Source: UBA7662 sp943369355
GTDB taxonomy: Bacteria; Bacteroidota; Bacteroidia; UBA7662
Assembly (NCBI GenBank): GCA_943369355.1
Contig: CALRMX020000001.1
Coordinates: 558,001-622,000, forward strand
Reading direction: 5' to 3'
Length of the DNA: 64,000 nucleotides
Made by a program: the position numbers and the translations under genes
The notes under the pieces: generated by a model
Seen by the model: the letters and a program-made list of their open reading frames with translations, nothing else
What the model was told of the DNA's origin: nothing
Databases searched by the model: none
Shown here: positions 51,878-61,922 of the stretch, piece after piece
How positions within the stretch are numbered: the stretch's first letter is position 1
Layout: each line of letters opens with the position of its first letter

Positions 51878-52501
51878 ATGAAGATTGTTAGTTGCCAATT
51901 CGAAAAAAGTAGCAGTAAAATGAGTGAACTTCCTGCGGCAGAAAAACCAGAGTATGCCTTTATAGGAAGATCAAACGTTGGCAAGTCATCGCTAATAAAT
52001 ATGCTAACCGGACAAAAAAGTCTGGCAAAAACATCGGCAACGCCCGGGAAAACGCAGTTAATTAATCACTTTTTGATTAACCAAGCTTGGTATGTAGTTG
52101 ATCTACCAGGTTATGGATATGCCAAAGTATCGAAAAAAATGCGTGACGAGTGGGAAAAGCTTATGCGTAATTATTTCGGTAAGCGCGAGAATTTAGTTTG
52201 CACCTTACTGCTTATTGATAGTAGGCTTGAACCTCAAAAAAATGATTTAGACTTTGCTAATTTTTTGGGTGAGTTAGGGGCTCCTTTTGTGCTTGTTTTC
52301 ACCAAATCAGATAAACTTGGGGCTTCTACGGTTCAGAAAAATGTAGCCCTTTTCAAAAAGGAAATGGAAAAACACTGGGACGATCTTCCCCCCATTTATC
52401 TTACCTCATCCGAAACGAAAAAAGGAAGGGAAGAACTGCTCACATTTATCCAGCAATGTAATGCTGATTACGCCAAACAGCTTAAGGAAGGCTTATCTTA
52501 A
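51878..52501 (+). CDS. engB: Ribosome biogenesis GTPase EngB (YihA/YsxC)
   Basis: GTPase required for assembly of the large ribosomal subunit. The 207-residue protein has the G1 motif GRSNVGKSS (30-38), DLPGYGYAKV (about 71-80), and the G4 motif TKSDK (about 145-149). It diverges from ubiE. Its 3' end overlaps the convergent nuclease-fold gene by 20 nt. Confidence 0.96.
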   Translation: MKIVSCQFEKSSSKMSELPAAEKPEYAFIGRSNVGKSSLINMLTGQKSLAKTSATPGKTQLINHFLINQAWYVVDLPGYGYAKVSKKMRDEWEKLMRNYFGKRENLVCTLLLIDSRLEPQKNDLDFANFLGELGAPFVLVFTKSDKLGASTVQKNVALFKKEMEKHWDDLPPIYLTSSETKKGREELLTFIQQCNADYAKQLKEGLS

Positions 52502-53753
52502 GCCTATCATGAATTCCGTTTTTATCTTTCCAACTGAGCACATAAACCCCTGCAGGCAAAGACTCGAGACTCATGTTTGTTTCAAATCCTGCGGAAACAG
52601 CGAAAATTTCTGACCTCACAATCTTCCCGGCTAAGTCAGATATCATCACGACAATGCTGGAAGAAGCATTGCCTTCACTCCATAACCGCAGGTTGCGGCC
52701 GTAAACTGAGGCTCTGAAATAAATCGGCTGAACTAGCTTCTCCGTAGATACATCTCCTGCTAGATTGATGCGTAAATCTAAACGAACTGGCAAATGGTCG
52801 GAAGCGGCAAGCAAAGCATTTGCAACTGCGGGAGGAACTTGTTGATTGGCTGGATTATTCACTGCTCCGTTGTACCGCAAACCATCATTACCAACCGTCA
52901 CATACGAACCCGGCAAATAATAAACCCGCGCCGAATCATGTCGTACCGAATTATTTATCATTATATGATCCAAACGATCGTCTAGTCCGCCGCCTGAGGT
53001 GCATCCATTTCCAGTAATCATGGGTGCTTGCGTATGATATGCCGCAAAACTCGCATTGCTCGACCAATTCCCAGGCTGATTAACCGGATCAACTAACCGA
53101 ATGTTTAGATTGGGTGCATTAATCAATGCTTGGTAACAAGCTTCGGAAGACCCATTCACGTTAAAGTCGCCCATGATCACCAAATTGCCTTTAAAATTCA
53201 CCGAATTGAGGTACGAAAGCATTGCGTTAATCTCTTGCGCTCTTTGGGCTTCATCGGCAGCAGTACTGCCCGCCTTGAGATGCATTACGGCAAAATGAAC
53301 AAAAATGGTGTCGTTATTCCAAGGGATTTGCTTGTAATAAAGTTTATAAAACGCAATGTCACGCAAAGACGTAGCAATGGCCTGATGTGATTGATAGACG
53401 AGTTTAGTGGTATCATAATAAAGTACGCATACCAAGTTTGATCCCGCAGTATTTAAAAAAGGTGCACGTGTCCAACGTGTTTCACCATCGGCGTTTAACA
53501 CACTTTGCAAAAAACCTACTGAATGGGAAACCGAACCCATTTCCTGAACGCCGAGCACATGAGGCTTGATGTGGTTCAGGATGGTCTTAAAATGTCCGTT
53601 TTTTGTTGCAACGTTGTTGTTTCCTGTCGTGCAAAAATTGGTATTAGTGCCGTAATAAAGCAAATTATAGGTCGCCACACGCAAAGTGTCGGCGAACTGA
53701 GCACTAAGAGACAATGGCCATGCAAACAGAAGTACTATGAATAACTTACGCAT
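52482..53753 (-). CDS. T9SS-exported endonuclease/exonuclease/phosphatase-family protein
   Basis: A 423-residue secreted protein. The signal peptide (MRKLFIVLLFAWPLSLSA) is followed by a metal-dependent phosphodiesterase/nuclease fold with GVQEMG (metal-binding Glu), GDFNVNG (about 195-201), and SDHLPVRLDL (catalytic His), then a short T9SS tail with SLESLPAGVYVLSW. Could act on extracellular DNA or phosphoesters. The ATG at 53753 is used instead of a TTG at 53768. The gene's 3' end overlaps engB by 20 nt. Confidence 0.9.
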   Translation of the reverse strand: MRKLFIVLLFAWPLSLSAQFADTLRVATYNLLYYGTNTNFCTTGNNNVATKNGHFKTILNHIKPHVLGVQEMGSVSHSVGFLQSVLNADGETRWTRAPFLNTAGSNLVCVLYYDTTKLVYQSHQAIATSLRDIAFYKLYYKQIPWNNDTIFVHFAVMHLKAGSTAADEAQRAQEINAMLSYLNSVNFKGNLVIMGDFNVNGSSEACYQALINAPNLNIRLVDPVNQPGNWSSNASFAAYHTQAPMITGNGCTSGGGLDDRLDHIMINNSVRHDSARVYYLPGSYVTVGNDGLRYNGAVNNPANQQVPPAVANALLAASDHLPVRLDLRINLAGDVSTEKLVQPIYFRASVYGRNLRLWSEGNASSSIVVMISDLAGKIVRSEIFAVSAGFETNMSLESLPAGVYVLSWKDKNGIHDRLKISLP

Positions 53754-53796
53754 GCAATAAAAATACAACTGAAAGCGGTGTGCGTGGGTACTAAAA

Positions 53797-53821
53797 CAAA
53801 AAATCCGGTCGAAACCGGATT
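53797..53821 (-). terminator. Terminator of rpmE2
   Basis: AATCCGGT (53802-53809) pairs with ACCGGATT (53814-53821) around a four-base loop (CGAA); on minus a run of six T residues follows the stem. Confidence 0.85.
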
Positions 53822-53840
53822 CTTCATGCTCTTTGAGCGC

Positions 53841-54089
53841 TTATTTCTTTTTGTAACGCTGATTGAATTTATCAACTCGTCCAGCGGTGTCGATAAGCAT
53901 TTGCTTACCAGTATAAAACGGGTGTGATTTGTGTGAAATTTCAAGCTTCACGAGTGGATACTCTTTTCCATCCTCCCATACAATGGTGTCTTTCGTTTCT
54001 ATGGTAGAACGGGTCAGAAATCCGTAGTCGCAAGAGATGTCTTTAAATACAACATCACGGTAATTCTCAGGATGGATGCCCTTTTTCAT
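53841..54089 (-). CDS. rpmE2: 50S ribosomal protein L31 type B
   Basis: An 82-residue ribosomal protein. The type B form lacks the zinc-binding CxxC of type A, consistent with the sequence here (only one cysteine), with motifs MKKGIHPENYRDV and SHPFYTGKQ (about 58-66). The ATG at 54089 is used because the frame beyond it is the terminator hairpin region of the next gene. Preceded by an exact TATATTTG box. Confidence 0.95.
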   Translation of the reverse strand: MKKGIHPENYRDVVFKDISCDYGFLTRSTIETKDTIVWEDGKEYPLVKLEISHKSHPFYTGKQMLIDTAGRVDKFNQRYKKK

Positions 54090-54112
54090 TGTCTTTGTTT
54101 TCAAATGGATTG

Positions 54113-54120
54113 CAAATATA
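54113..54120 (-). promoter_or_regulatory. -7 box of rpmE2
   Basis: Read on minus: TATATTTG followed by C, 23 nt upstream of the rpmE2 ATG. Exact match to TAnnTTTG; the -33 element is not clear. Confidence 0.5.
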
Positions 54121-54154
54121 CTAAAATACGACAAACAAAAAGCAGCAAACATAA

Positions 54155-54185
54155 AAAAGCCCTCATGAAAATAATCCATGAGGGC
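54155..54185 (-). terminator. Terminator of the 1891-residue surface-protein gene
   Basis: GCCCTCATG (54159-54167) pairs with CATGAGGGC (54177-54185); on minus the 9-bp stem is followed by six T residues. Confidence 0.85.
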
Positions 54186-54221
54186 CCTTCCTATTTAGAT
54201 AAGCTATTACGATTGCAATTC

Positions 54222-57200
54222 TTATCTACTAATAATCATTTTTTTGGTGATATGCTGACCAGCAAAACTTACTGTGTAGAAGTAGATACCGGCATTTAAG
54301 TTTTCTAGCGACAGTTCGGTTCTGTGTTCACCTTCTGGCAGCATACCTGCATCTACGGTTTTCACTACCCTTCCTACCATGTCTCGTACCGAAATCACCA
54401 CTTTACCATTCATTGGGATTTTGTACTCGATGTTGGTCAAATACTCAAATGGATTCGGGTAATTCTGACGGACGTCAAAACCATTTTTAAAGGTCTCTTC
54501 AACAGATATCGGCAAACAAGGTCCAGCTACTTTAACAAAACAGAAGTCGTCAACCGACCAGCCTTCACCGGCAAAATCATTGTCGGTGGCAAATCTAAAC
54601 CTGAACAACACCTGCTGGGCGGTTGCCGATGCAAACGGATGACTCAAATCAACATAATTATCGGGCGATTTACCTGACCAGCCCAAACCAGGGATGAATG
54701 GAGTACTGCTTTGAACTTGTAGCGACATGACATAACTAGTATACCACGATACTGAATCGATACCACCTAAGAAATCCCAGGTTGCTCCTCCATCCGTAGA
54801 ATATTCGAAAGTGCCACCATCACCACTTAAAGGAGCACGACTTGTATCATTTAAGTCAAAGTCAGTAAGCCATTTACTCTTGAATTGAACACGATAACAG
54901 CTATCCGACTGCAATGTAAAGATTGGGGTGTACAAAGCCGAGTTTTCTCTTGGGCCATACAAACTATCGGCCGAAATATACCAAGCATTCGCTCCACTAG
55001 CTGGCCCGTTGATATGTCCTTTTTGAGGGTTTCCAAATTCCCATTTCGTTCCGAGTGACCTGAGCGTAAATGGTTCCAAAGTAAGCCAAGCAGGTTGATT
55101 ATTGTCGAAATCGTTGCAGTAAGGATAGTTGGTAACCACATCAAAACCAATTACATCCGTGCATAATGTATCGTCGAATGGGAATGCATCTACCGTTCCA
55201 TTTGGCTGAGTAGCAATAACGCAAGTAGGATTAGCGCCAACAATTGGGTTAAACGTTGTGGAGAAATTGAGCAAGGTATCTTGTAAGAACGCCAAGCCAG
55301 GCAAAAAGATTTGTGATTGTAAAGGAGCTCCATTTACTTCAGCAGCAAGGTTAACACTATTCAATACACTTTGTCCTAAATTCCGAATGCGTGCTTGAAC
55401 GGTTACTGGAGTGGTTGCCGTTGGGAACGGAGGCGTATATACTACTTCCATAATTTCTACTGAACTGCTCAGCGAATCATAAACAGTTAAATCATCGATT
55501 AGGTTACCATTACGATTGTTACCCGATTCAGTAAATCGAAATCGACACTTAGACTGGAATTCAATAATCAATGGTCCACCAGGCGTGTAGAAATTGCGCA
55601 AAGGAATGTCGTGAGTAATGAATGGGTTAGAAGCAGGTGTAGGGGTAGTCGGCTTAAATCGTGCTACTTCTACTCCATTGGCCAATACTCTCAAGTATGA
55701 AAAATTGTTATTATTGCCTGCTATCTGAAGCAATTTAAATCTCACCTTAATATTCTGCCTATTCGTGGTGATCACAGGAAGAGACATCGATGTAACGAAC
55801 AATGGCTGATAGGTAGGAGCCCATTCATCGGTAGGAACTGTCCAAGCTTGTGCAGAGGAAGCAACGGTACCCATCAAAATCACCTTATCACTCGGGTTAT
55901 TCGACGAGTTCACATTATTGATGATGTTAATTTGACCAATAGGCGAATTAGCTGCATTTATTTGAACTTGATTACAATACGGACAAGGGGCTTGTGCTCC
56001 AAAAGTTTCGTAATCTTCAAAATAAGGCAACTCAAATGGGTCAAGTCCTTCTAAATCTACCCGTATAGAATCGTTGTTTTTACGGTTATCATTCACATCG
56101 TTTACCCATACCCGTAAAACGTTAGGCCCTATAGGAACAGGTAGTGGGGTGACAAAAGTTAAGGTATCAAATGCACGTGGTGCTAAAGGACGGCTTATTG
56201 GTTCTGTTACAATTGGGAAGGTATCTGAACGATAAGAAATCGTGTAATTGTTCAACGTACTATGACCAATATTCCTTACAACAACACGAACATTTACAAA
56301 ACCTGAAGCAAAGCACTTATTGGAAGATACTGGTTCAAGAACCCGAATAAGCATGAGATCCGTTGGCGGAATGGTTTTTACACATCTCGTGAGTGTGTCG
56401 TTACGTGTCCTGCCATCCGAAGGTTGCACGGCATACACTTCTAATGTGTAATCGCCATAAGGTGCTGGTGGTGATGGGAAGCCTGGGAAATTGATAATTT
56501 TAAATGAAGTAGGGTTAATAGTATCTGGCGCATTATACAACGTACCAGTATGTATTGTAGGTCCACCAACTTGTACGAATCTATAATCGAAACGCAAGCC
56601 TCTCAATGTGTCAGTACCCGAGTTTTTGGCAATAACTTGTATGGTATCAATGGCCCGCAAGCTATCCGGACACTGTACAGGTCTAGAAATCGAAAGCAAA
56701 TTAAGGTCGACCGCAGGTGGATTTTGAAGATGGAAATTGTCAACCGCAATTCCATTTCCAGCTTGTGTACCACCGGCAAAATCAATCCTGAATCTCACCC
56801 TTCCCGATCTTCTATTAAAGGTCGCAGGGAGCTCAATGATGTGTTCGGTGTAGGTATTCGGTTGATTAACCCCAGTAAATGCAGGTCCGGTTACACTAAT
56901 AATTGCACTATTCGCTGCATTATACCAATTAATGGTATTTGGATTCGGGTCGTTTACAATACCCAAGGTCGAATAAGATGGATTTAATGAAGCTACCGTA
57001 TTTTCATCCGCCCAAGAAATACGCATGGCACTACCCGAGGGACTAAATTGGCGATTTACTCGTATGCTCAGTAAACCGTTTACGTTTTGACTCAAATCAA
57101 AAAGTGGGGATAATAGATAACCTTGTGCACTGGCCGGATGCTGTCCGTTTAGTACAGTGGACCAGGCATTACTTCCACTAAAAGCACCGGTCATATTGGT

Positions 57201-59897
57201 TTTAGCTGGTGTGCCCCGTTCCCACGGTTGTGGGGTGGTTCCCACTGCTAGAGGTAACCAATTACATGCCCTAGTAGAGTCAAAATTATCCAAATAGGGG
57301 AACCTCACCGTAGGGATACCGTATACATTAGTTGTTGTAGTGTCATTAAGTCGGTTCCCATCGTCTGGTCGTATTGCAAATACTTTTATATCTGACCAAC
57401 AATCGATAGTACCTCCACGAACCGTGTCCAACCCGATAGTTTGGGTGGCGTTTACCGCCAACGGAGGATTGAAAATATGAACTGTAGTATCTTTCAATCC
57501 ATTCAATTCCCACACCATCGGTAAAGTATCGAGTGGCGCGGTGCCTACATTTCGCACTACTGCACTAAATCGGAAAGGGTTACCTGTAATGACTTGCGTT
57601 CCAGCGAAAAGCAGGTTCGTATTGGCACTATTCACTACACGTAAAACATTCACGTCGACAGGTACTGGACGAGTAATTGAAAAATCATCGATAGATACAC
57701 CATTACTATGTACAGTTGCAGTACTTCTAAAGACAAATCTGAAACGTATTCTATTCGTTTGGTTTCTGAATATGGGATTCGTTAATCGAATTTCACACTT
57801 TTGGTAGCCCGGTGTTGTACCATCCCAGAAGCCTCCTGGTATACCTGCAAAAGCTGTTGTTTTGTTATACCAATTATCAACAATACCTTCATTGCTCGTC
57901 AATTTGGTCCAAACAGGTGCATAGATGTTCGTCGTATATTCTATCCACAAGGCATCACCTGTGGTTGCAGCAGATGCTATATCGCGCCACATCCAGAATG
58001 TCATTGTAGCGTCTTGTACCGTTCTAAAATCGAAGACCGGAGACTCTAAAAACCAAACAGCGTTACCAGGATAATCCGAATTCAATGGGCCTGTTACCCA
58101 AGCATTCGTACCGCTTCGAGTTGCATTTATGTTCGATTTGGCTGGGGTTCCTCTCAACCATCCGCCTGGAGCACTACCCGTACCTACTGAAGGTTCCCAC
58201 AAGGAAAATGCACCATCCAAATTGTCAACATAGTTGGGTACGATACCAGCAAGTGCTACAAAGGAACGGAAACCAACTTGTGGATTGCGCGACCTATTTG
58301 CGCGAATAGAACTATCAACAGCCTCGATATAATAATGAACAGTATCACTATCTGAAACGGCAGGCAGAATTGCCTGGAAATTACAAAAACCACTTCCAGA
58401 AGTTCTGGTCATGCCTACCGCAAGCATTGGACCGCTATTCACCCGATAGTGCATTACAGCAGTGTCTACTGTACTTGAGTCGACTAGTTGTGCACCAATC
58501 GTGAATGGCCCCAAGTCATATATTACTCCTTGGAAAACCTGACACTGCGCAAATTGAGTAGGGTAGGTAATAACTGGAGGTCCAGAAGCGATGAATGTCC
58601 AAGAAGTATCAGGCACTCGGGTTCTGAATCTTCTTGCACTCAAATCAACAGCTTCGATGTAATAACTAATGGTATCCCCGTCAATTACTGGAATACTATC
58701 GCGGTAAGTTGTGCCACTTATTAACGGCATTCGGCGTAAATTCCAAGCGCCATTCACCCCTACCTTATAATACAGTATAACCGAATCGATACCTGATGCA
58801 TCATTTGCGGTTGCAACTATTGGATAGGGACGAATAGATGGTTGCTGACCAATCCATGGGCTGTTATGTGCCAGTTGAGGGTGTGCAGAAGCGATGTAGG
58901 TAATGACTGAATCGCCAGGGTTCGTTTGATCTGGGAAATATTTAATATTCCTATTGGGTGATGAATCGATGGCTTTCAGAAAATAACGAACAGTATCACC
59001 GTCGGCTACTTTACCTCTTCCGATGGTATCGCGCCAAACATTGGTAGTTCCAACGCGAATTAGTTGTGTTGAATCTAACCCACCACTATTTACCCGAAAA
59101 TAAGCCCATGCTTCTTGAACCCCAGTGGAGTCACAACCGGGTCCATCGCTTACATTGGCTGCAATAGCATTGTTTATGGGAAATACTACGCCAGAAACAC
59201 GCTGAGAAGAATTTTGAGTGATCACAGGAGGCACCAATTCGGAGAAGGCAGAAGTAACCATGACGCTATCGACTACCCAGCCATAGCGTGCTGGATTACC
59301 TAAACCTACTGTACCTGCATCAACATATCGGAAACGAATCCGCACATCAGCCTGGTTTGCAGCAATATACGATAAGTCGAACCTCTCGTGACGCCACCAA
59401 GTGTTCGAAGGCACCGCAGCAACACCCCCCTGCCAGTTAGAGTAATCAAATTCCCAAAATCCAGCGGCCCTGGTTCGAAACGAGAGTGCTGAACCGAGAT
59501 AATTACAAGTTGTTTTCGAAACATTTTGCCAAGTAACTCCGCCATCAATCGATACTTGAACGAAAGTAGAATCGTCCCCAGGAGTTTTGGCAATGTGATT
59601 AAAATCGAGCCAAACTTTGAATTGACCCGTTGTATTAATGGCCCTAGACGTTAAGGTTAGTGTATCGCGTTGACCAACCACAACGGCGGGTTGAGTACGT
59701 AAGGCAGTTCCCCCGGCTGGCGTTGAAATAGTTGCATCTACTTGCCACGAACCTAGACCCGCACTGGTCATGCTGTCGTAAGGATTGGCGTTATCGAAGC
59801 CTGTGTAGAACTTTAGATTGACCCCAGGAGGCAATTGTGCTTGTGCTGCGAAAGCGCTAAAAACAAGAAATACGAGCGTGCATAGACGTTTTACCAT
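54222..59897 (-). CDS. Giant modular surface protein with T9SS tail
   Basis: A 1891-residue exported protein. Signal peptide (MVKRLCTLVFLVFSAFAAQA), then a jelly-roll-like module (about 30-230), three consecutive immunoglobulin-like modules of about 90 residues each ending YFLKAIDSS, YYIEAVDLS and YYIEAVDSS, then further jelly-roll modules of a repeated W..G.P...G..AW layout (WLRGTPAKSN, WERGTPAKTN, WEFGNPQKGH) alternating with CARDB-like stretches, and a C-terminal type A sorting domain (QNYPNPFEYLTNIEYKIP). No enzyme site is seen; an adhesin or surface-layer role is likely. Not in an operon; it has its own terminator. Confidence 0.88.
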   Translation of the reverse strand: MVKRLCTLVFLVFSAFAAQAQLPPGVNLKFYTGFDNANPYDSMTSAGLGSWQVDATISTPAGGTALRTQPAVVVGQRDTLTLTSRAINTTGQFKVWLDFNHIAKTPGDDSTFVQVSIDGGVTWQNVSKTTCNYLGSALSFRTRAAGFWEFDYSNWQGGVAAVPSNTWWRHERFDLSYIAANQADVRIRFRYVDAGTVGLGNPARYGWVVDSVMVTSAFSELVPPVITQNSSQRVSGVVFPINNAIAANVSDGPGCDSTGVQEAWAYFRVNSGGLDSTQLIRVGTTNVWRDTIGRGKVADGDTVRYFLKAIDSSPNRNIKYFPDQTNPGDSVITYIASAHPQLAHNSPWIGQQPSIRPYPIVATANDASGIDSVILYYKVGVNGAWNLRRMPLISGTTYRDSIPVIDGDTISYYIEAVDLSARRFRTRVPDTSWTFIASGPPVITYPTQFAQCQVFQGVIYDLGPFTIGAQLVDSSTVDTAVMHYRVNSGPMLAVGMTRTSGSGFCNFQAILPAVSDSDTVHYYIEAVDSSIRANRSRNPQVGFRSFVALAGIVPNYVDNLDGAFSLWEPSVGTGSAPGGWLRGTPAKSNINATRSGTNAWVTGPLNSDYPGNAVWFLESPVFDFRTVQDATMTFWMWRDIASAATTGDALWIEYTTNIYAPVWTKLTSNEGIVDNWYNKTTAFAGIPGGFWDGTTPGYQKCEIRLTNPIFRNQTNRIRFRFVFRSTATVHSNGVSIDDFSITRPVPVDVNVLRVVNSANTNLLFAGTQVITGNPFRFSAVVRNVGTAPLDTLPMVWELNGLKDTTVHIFNPPLAVNATQTIGLDTVRGGTIDCWSDIKVFAIRPDDGNRLNDTTTTNVYGIPTVRFPYLDNFDSTRACNWLPLAVGTTPQPWERGTPAKTNMTGAFSGSNAWSTVLNGQHPASAQGYLLSPLFDLSQNVNGLLSIRVNRQFSPSGSAMRISWADENTVASLNPSYSTLGIVNDPNPNTINWYNAANSAIISVTGPAFTGVNQPNTYTEHIIELPATFNRRSGRVRFRIDFAGGTQAGNGIAVDNFHLQNPPAVDLNLLSISRPVQCPDSLRAIDTIQVIAKNSGTDTLRGLRFDYRFVQVGGPTIHTGTLYNAPDTINPTSFKIINFPGFPSPPAPYGDYTLEVYAVQPSDGRTRNDTLTRCVKTIPPTDLMLIRVLEPVSSNKCFASGFVNVRVVVRNIGHSTLNNYTISYRSDTFPIVTEPISRPLAPRAFDTLTFVTPLPVPIGPNVLRVWVNDVNDNRKNNDSIRVDLEGLDPFELPYFEDYETFGAQAPCPYCNQVQINAANSPIGQINIINNVNSSNNPSDKVILMGTVASSAQAWTVPTDEWAPTYQPLFVTSMSLPVITTNRQNIKVRFKLLQIAGNNNNFSYLRVLANGVEVARFKPTTPTPASNPFITHDIPLRNFYTPGGPLIIEFQSKCRFRFTESGNNRNGNLIDDLTVYDSLSSSVEIMEVVYTPPFPTATTPVTVQARIRNLGQSVLNSVNLAAEVNGAPLQSQIFLPGLAFLQDTLLNFSTTFNPIVGANPTCVIATQPNGTVDAFPFDDTLCTDVIGFDVVTNYPYCNDFDNNQPAWLTLEPFTLRSLGTKWEFGNPQKGHINGPASGANAWYISADSLYGPRENSALYTPIFTLQSDSCYRVQFKSKWLTDFDLNDTSRAPLSGDGGTFEYSTDGGATWDFLGGIDSVSWYTSYVMSLQVQSSTPFIPGLGWSGKSPDNYVDLSHPFASATAQQVLFRFRFATDNDFAGEGWSVDDFCFVKVAGPCLPISVEETFKNGFDVRQNYPNPFEYLTNIEYKIPMNGKVVISVRDMVGRVVKTVDAGMLPEGEHRTELSLENLNAGIYFYTVSFAGQHITKKMIISR

Positions 59898-59945
59898 CGT
59901 GCGAGAAACAGTTTATCTCGCTAATTTAGGGATTGTAGCCTATTC

Positions 59946-61913
59946 TCAGTAGCTCAAGAGTGCTTTTAATTTGTTTTTAAAGCGATCTTTTCCAAGAAAA
60001 TTTTGTTCGAGGGGCACCGAAAATGGCACAGGGGTGTCTAATGCACCTGCACGCATCACTGGCGCATCGAGCCATTGGAAGCAATCTTCAGTGACAGCAG
60101 CTGCTATTTCTGCCCCAATACCGCCTGTGAGCGTATCTTCATGAAGCACGAGCAATCGTCCGGTTTTTTGTACTGAGGCATAAACTGCCTCTTTGTCCCA
60201 AGGCAGCAGCGTTCGGAGGTCGATTACTTCCACGTCTAATTCAGCTACAGCTTCCAACGCCCAATGCACCGCAGCACCATAGGTGACTATGGTTGCATCG
60301 TTACCTGTTTTAGCAATCCGAGCCTTACCAATCTCTACCGTGTAGTAACCATCGGGCACATGACCAGCTACCGATCGGTAGAGCGCTTTATGTTCGAAAA
60401 ACAAGTAAGGATTTGGATCTTCAAAAGCAGCCAGCAACAACCCTTTAGCATCTTCGGGAGTAGATGGGTAAACGATTTTCAGACCAGGAGTATGAAAAAA
60501 CCAAGCTTCATTCGATTGGGAATGGAATGGCCCTGCCCCCACTCCTGCCCCTGTAGGCATACGCACCACCACGTCGGCATTTTGGCCCCAGCGGTAGTAC
60601 ATTTTCGCCAAATTATTCACGATTTGATTAAAACCAACCGTTACAAAATCAGCAAACTGCATTTCCATCATGGCTTTGTAGCCTTTGATACTTAATCCCA
60701 ATGCGGCCCCGAGTATGGCTGATTCACATAGCGGGGTATTGCGTACGCGGTCTTTTCCGAACTTCTCTACAAAGCCTTGCGTAATCTTGAATACACCACC
60801 GTATTCAGCAATATCTTGCCCCATCAAAACTAGCTTCGGATGTTTTTCCATAGCCAAGCTCAACCCATCGGAAATAGCATCGACAAGTCGCATTTCGGTG
60901 ACTGCCTTACCCGGCTGAACAAGCTTCTGGCTGTGAGGCGCATAAACGTCGGCCAGTTCGTAATTGGAATCTGGAACTATTTCAGGTTCATTGAAAGCAA
61001 TCTGAAGTCCTTCTTCAATTTTTTGTTGAAACTCCGATTTCGCAGCCTGAATGAAGGACTCATCAATAATACCTTCTTTCAATAAATACGCCTCATAATT
61101 CTGAACAGGGTCTTTTTTTGCCCAGATATCAAAAAGTTCTTGCGGCACATACTTCGTACCGCTGGCTTCTTCATGGCCCCGCATCCTAAAAGTGATGCAT
61201 TCTAACAGAATCGGTCGCGGGTTTTCGCGCATTGATTGCGCTAAGTTCTTGACCGTATCGTATACTTCTAAAAGGTTGTTGCCATCTATTTGCACGGCTT
61301 CTATGCCATACCCTATGCCTTTGTCGATGAATTGTTTGCACCGGAACTGCTCATTCGACGGTGTTGAAAGTCCATAGCCGTTATTCTCGATTAAAAAGAT
61401 AACCGGCAATTCCCAAACTGCAGCTACGTTAAGCGCTTCGTGAAAATCACCCTCACTGGTGCCACCATCGCCGCTAAAGGCCAGGCTAATCTTGCCTTCT
61501 TTACCAATTTTATGCGCCAATGAAATACCGTCGGCGATGGCCAACTGTGGGCCCAGATGCGAAATCATGCCCACTATGTGGTGCGGATTGCTACCAAAGT
61601 GGAACGAACGTTCACGGCCTTTCGAAAAACCTTTGTATTTACCCTGAAACTGAGCAAAAAGTTGGCCCAAGTCCATTTTTCGCGTCGTAAATACTCCTAA
61701 ATTCCGATGCAAAGGCATGATGTATTCGTCGTCGTGCAAGGCCATGGTTGCCCCTACCGCTATAGCTTCTTGTCCAATACCCGAAAACCACTTGCTCACC
61801 TTGCCCTGACGAAGTAAAACCAACATTTTATCTTCAATCATCCTAGGCAGGAGGATGTTTTTATAGAGTTCTTGTAATTGTGGGTTGCTGTAATCTTTTC
61901 TATCGAAGTTCAT
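59946..61913 (-). CDS. Fused alpha/beta E1 subunit of a 2-oxoacid dehydrogenase
   Basis: Thiamine-diphosphate-dependent decarboxylase of a branched-chain-type 2-oxoacid dehydrogenase complex. The 655-residue protein joins E1 alpha (about 1-330; ThDP motif GDGGTSEGDFHEAL ... ENNGYG) with E1 beta (about 335-655; MGQDIAEYGGVFKIT, RMPTGAGVGAGPFHSQ, VLHEDTLTGGIGAEIA), as in many Bacteroidota. E2 and E3 are not in this window. It lies 9 nt downstream of lutB in the same direction. Substrate preference (branched-chain 2-oxoacids) is inferred. Confidence 0.92.
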   Translation of the reverse strand: MNFDRKDYSNPQLQELYKNILLPRMIEDKMLVLLRQGKVSKWFSGIGQEAIAVGATMALHDDEYIMPLHRNLGVFTTRKMDLGQLFAQFQGKYKGFSKGRERSFHFGSNPHHIVGMISHLGPQLAIADGISLAHKIGKEGKISLAFSGDGGTSEGDFHEALNVAAVWELPVIFLIENNGYGLSTPSNEQFRCKQFIDKGIGYGIEAVQIDGNNLLEVYDTVKNLAQSMRENPRPILLECITFRMRGHEEASGTKYVPQELFDIWAKKDPVQNYEAYLLKEGIIDESFIQAAKSEFQQKIEEGLQIAFNEPEIVPDSNYELADVYAPHSQKLVQPGKAVTEMRLVDAISDGLSLAMEKHPKLVLMGQDIAEYGGVFKITQGFVEKFGKDRVRNTPLCESAILGAALGLSIKGYKAMMEMQFADFVTVGFNQIVNNLAKMYYRWGQNADVVVRMPTGAGVGAGPFHSQSNEAWFFHTPGLKIVYPSTPEDAKGLLLAAFEDPNPYLFFEHKALYRSVAGHVPDGYYTVEIGKARIAKTGNDATIVTYGAAVHWALEAVAELDVEVIDLRTLLPWDKEAVYASVQKTGRLLVLHEDTLTGGIGAEIAAAVTEDCFQWLDAPVMRAGALDTPVPFSVPLEQNFLGKDRFKNKLKALLSY

Positions 61914-61922
61914 GGTGTTGTA

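Noticed and set aside
56550..56987. 145-codon open frame on plus within the giant surface-protein gene
   Set aside because: Antisense shadow of repeat-rich coding sequence; no recognisable domain.
54222..59897. A recent phage or transposon insertion
   Set aside because: No integrase, transposase, terminal repeat or target duplication; signal peptide, T9SS tail and terminator fit a native surface protein.
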